8,741 nt of DNA from Gemmatimonadales bacterium UBA7835 (GTDB lineage: Bacteria > Gemmatimonadota > Gemmatimonadetes > Longimicrobiales > Gaopeijiaceae), in contig DLTN01000063.1 of the NCBI GenBank assembly GCA_002500925.1, positions 1-8,741 of the forward strand, given 5' to 3'. Within the stretch, counting starts at the first letter, position 1. Each line of letters begins with the position of its first letter. Below, piece after piece: positions 7,246 through 8,741 of this stretch. A model generated the notes under the pieces. The model had not been told where the DNA came from, ran no database searches, and saw only the letters and a list, made by a program, of their open reading frames with translations. The translations under genes were made by a program, and so were the position numbers.

Positions 7246-8736
7246 GTGGCCGGTGTCCTTGATCAGCTCAAAACCATTCGTGAGCAGTCCGGCGAGACTC
7301 GGACAACAGGCCTAGACAACGACACCGTGTGTCAATTTGTCTCGCGCGATCCAGATCTAGTTGAAGCCGTCAACGCTGCGACAGAAGAATTTGGAGTGCT
7401 CCGCCGTGAATTCCCTGAGCTTATGAAGCTCGGTGAAATGGAGCAGGTAGAAGCTATTGAGAGACACCTCGTCAACTTCTACGCAGATGACACGGTGAAT
7501 CCATACGTTTCGATGGCAGCGCGAGGGCCGTGGATAATCACTACAAAGGGCGCTGTTCTTCATGACAATGGCGGCTATGGCATGCTTGGCTTCGGGCACG
7601 TTCCCGAACCAATCATTGCTGCGATGACGAAGCCACAGGTGATGGCAAACGTTATGACGCCAAGCTTCGCCCAGCTCAAACTCTCTAAAGCGCTCGCCCG
7701 AGAAATCGGCCAGACCCATGACGGAGGGTGCCCATTCTCCCACTTCGTAGCAATGAACTCTGGCTCAGAGTCGGTTTCAGTTGCTACACGGATTGCGGAC
7801 GTCAACGCCAAGATTCTGACGGACGAGGGCGGTCGACACGCTGGGAAGTCGGTCAAGAAGATGTCACTTTCCGGAGGATTCCATGGACGCACGGGGAGAC
7901 CCGCCATGTTCTCCGACTCCTGTCGTGGCTCCTATGGCAAATACCTAGCGTCATTCCGGACAGAAGAACTGTTAACCGTAGAGCCGAACGACATCGGAGA
8001 CCTCGAAACCCACTTCGCCAAAGCAGATACAGAGGGTTACTTCATTGAGGCGCTCTTTATAGAACCTGTTATGGGGGAGGGAAATCCGGGTGTAGCAATC
8101 ACCCCGGAATTCTACATAGCCGCCAGAGAGCTGACTAAAAAACATGGGTCCGTGCTCCTGGTCGACTCCATCCAAGCAGGCCTGCGCTCAACCGGATACC
8201 TGTCAGTCATCGACTACCCCGGATTTCAAAATCTGGAGGCACCGGACATGGAGACCTACTCTAAGGCCCTAAATGCCGGTCAGTATCCCCTATCGATCCT
8301 TGCGATGACACCCGGTGCTTCCGAGCTATACCGAAAAGGCATATACGGGAACACAATGACCGCCAACCCTAGGGCCATGGACATCGGCACAGCGGTCTTG
8401 GATATGGTGACACCAGAGATTAGAAAGAATATCGTCGAGCGTGGTGAAGAGTTCGTCGAGAAGCTCAAGGCGCTTTCAGTGGAACTCGAAGGTGCAATCA
8501 CCAATGTTGAAGGTACTGGACTGCTATTTTCCTGTGAGCTAGACCCTCGCTTTAAGGCATACGGAACGGACAGTCTCGAAGAATTCATGCGAATGAAGGG
8601 CATAGGAGTCGTCCATGGAGGCGAAAACTCGTTGCGATTCACACCTCACTTTCAAGTAACCTCCGAAGAAGTCGACCTAATCATTGACCAGGTGCGAAAC
8701 GCAGTTCTGAAAGGGCCTCAAGCCGGCCAAGCCTGA
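7246..8736 (+). CDS. Class-III PLP-dependent aminotransferase, substrate unknown
   Basis: Cytosolic fold-type I PLP enzyme of the class-III family (ornithine, GABA, lysine and related aminotransferases), 496 residues. About 95 residues precede the first typical core segment (ITTKGAVLHDNGGYGMLGFGHVP, about 98-120), a longer lead than most relatives of about 400-450 residues. PLP-site motifs in order: NSGSES at 171-176 (phosphate contact), GGFHGRTG at 210-217 (ring stacking), EP at 273-274, VDSIQAG at 306-312 with Asp307 for the pyridine nitrogen and Gln310, YSKALNAGQYP at 338-348 with Lys340 as the likely Schiff-base lysine, GNTMTANP at 368-375, and Arg464 in SLRFTP for the substrate carboxylate. 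Usual family forms are DExQxGxGRTG and SKxxxGGxP; here they read DSIQAGLRSTG and SKALNAGQYP. All core residues remain, so I infer an active enzyme of a less-studied subfamily. The start is GTG with GAGAGG six bases upstream. The amino donor and acceptor cannot be told from sequence alone. Confidence 0.95.
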   Translation: MAGVLDQLKTIREQSGETRTTGLDNDTVCQFVSRDPDLVEAVNAATEEFGVLRREFPELMKLGEMEQVEAIERHLVNFYADDTVNPYVSMAARGPWIITTKGAVLHDNGGYGMLGFGHVPEPIIAAMTKPQVMANVMTPSFAQLKLSKALAREIGQTHDGGCPFSHFVAMNSGSESVSVATRIADVNAKILTDEGGRHAGKSVKKMSLSGGFHGRTGRPAMFSDSCRGSYGKYLASFRTEELLTVEPNDIGDLETHFAKADTEGYFIEALFIEPVMGEGNPGVAITPEFYIAARELTKKHGSVLLVDSIQAGLRSTGYLSVIDYPGFQNLEAPDMETYSKALNAGQYPLSILAMTPGASELYRKGIYGNTMTANPRAMDIGTAVLDMVTPEIRKNIVERGEEFVEKLKALSVELEGAITNVEGTGLLFSCELDPRFKAYGTDSLEEFMRMKGIGVVHGGENSLRFTPHFQVTSEEVDLIIDQVRNAVLKGPQAGQA

Positions 8737-8741
8737 GCCCT

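Overview
The window carries four complete protein genes, a probable small open reading frame, and no RNA gene, insertion sequence, CRISPR array or long repeat that I can see. The DNA is moderately GC-rich. A secreted protein that joins a carboxypeptidase-regulatory-like domain to a TonB plug domain without a barrel, next to a very large NAD-type glutamate dehydrogenase, suggests a Gram-negative heterotroph. Small plug-only proteins of this kind are familiar from Gemmatimonadota, so an environmental member of that phylum is my best guess. This is inference, not proof.

Left part, minus strand: a 1643-residue glutamate dehydrogenase of the 180-kDa class (831-5762) is followed 7 bases later by the secreted plug-domain protein (2-823). 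The ribosome-binding site of the second gene touches the stop codon of the first, so the two are probably co-transcribed and may be translationally coupled.

Middle: a 280-base divergent spacer (5763-6042) separates this unit from the plus-strand genes. It should hold promoters for both directions, but none is convincing by eye. It contains a GC-rich hairpin just upstream of the dehydrogenase ribosome-binding site.

Right part, plus strand: an alpha/beta-hydrolase (6043-6999) overlaps a small reading frame (6968-7075) that has a good ribosome-binding site inside the hydrolase 3' end. The small product starts like an S4-type RNA-binding protein but stops early, so it may be a decayed gene. After a further 170 bases without a gene comes a class-III PLP aminotransferase (7246-8736) with several unusual active-site segments.

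Functionally, the dehydrogenase and the aminotransferase both belong to amino-group metabolism: the aminotransferase would transfer amino groups from or to a substrate I cannot name, and the dehydrogenase would release ammonia from glutamate and return 2-oxoglutarate. Nothing shows that they act in one pathway. The window looks mostly like ordinary chromosomal housekeeping sequence. The points worth a second look are the small overlapping frame, the divergent aminotransferase active site, the Glu in place of Asp in the hydrolase triad, and the dehydrogenase/plug-protein coupling.
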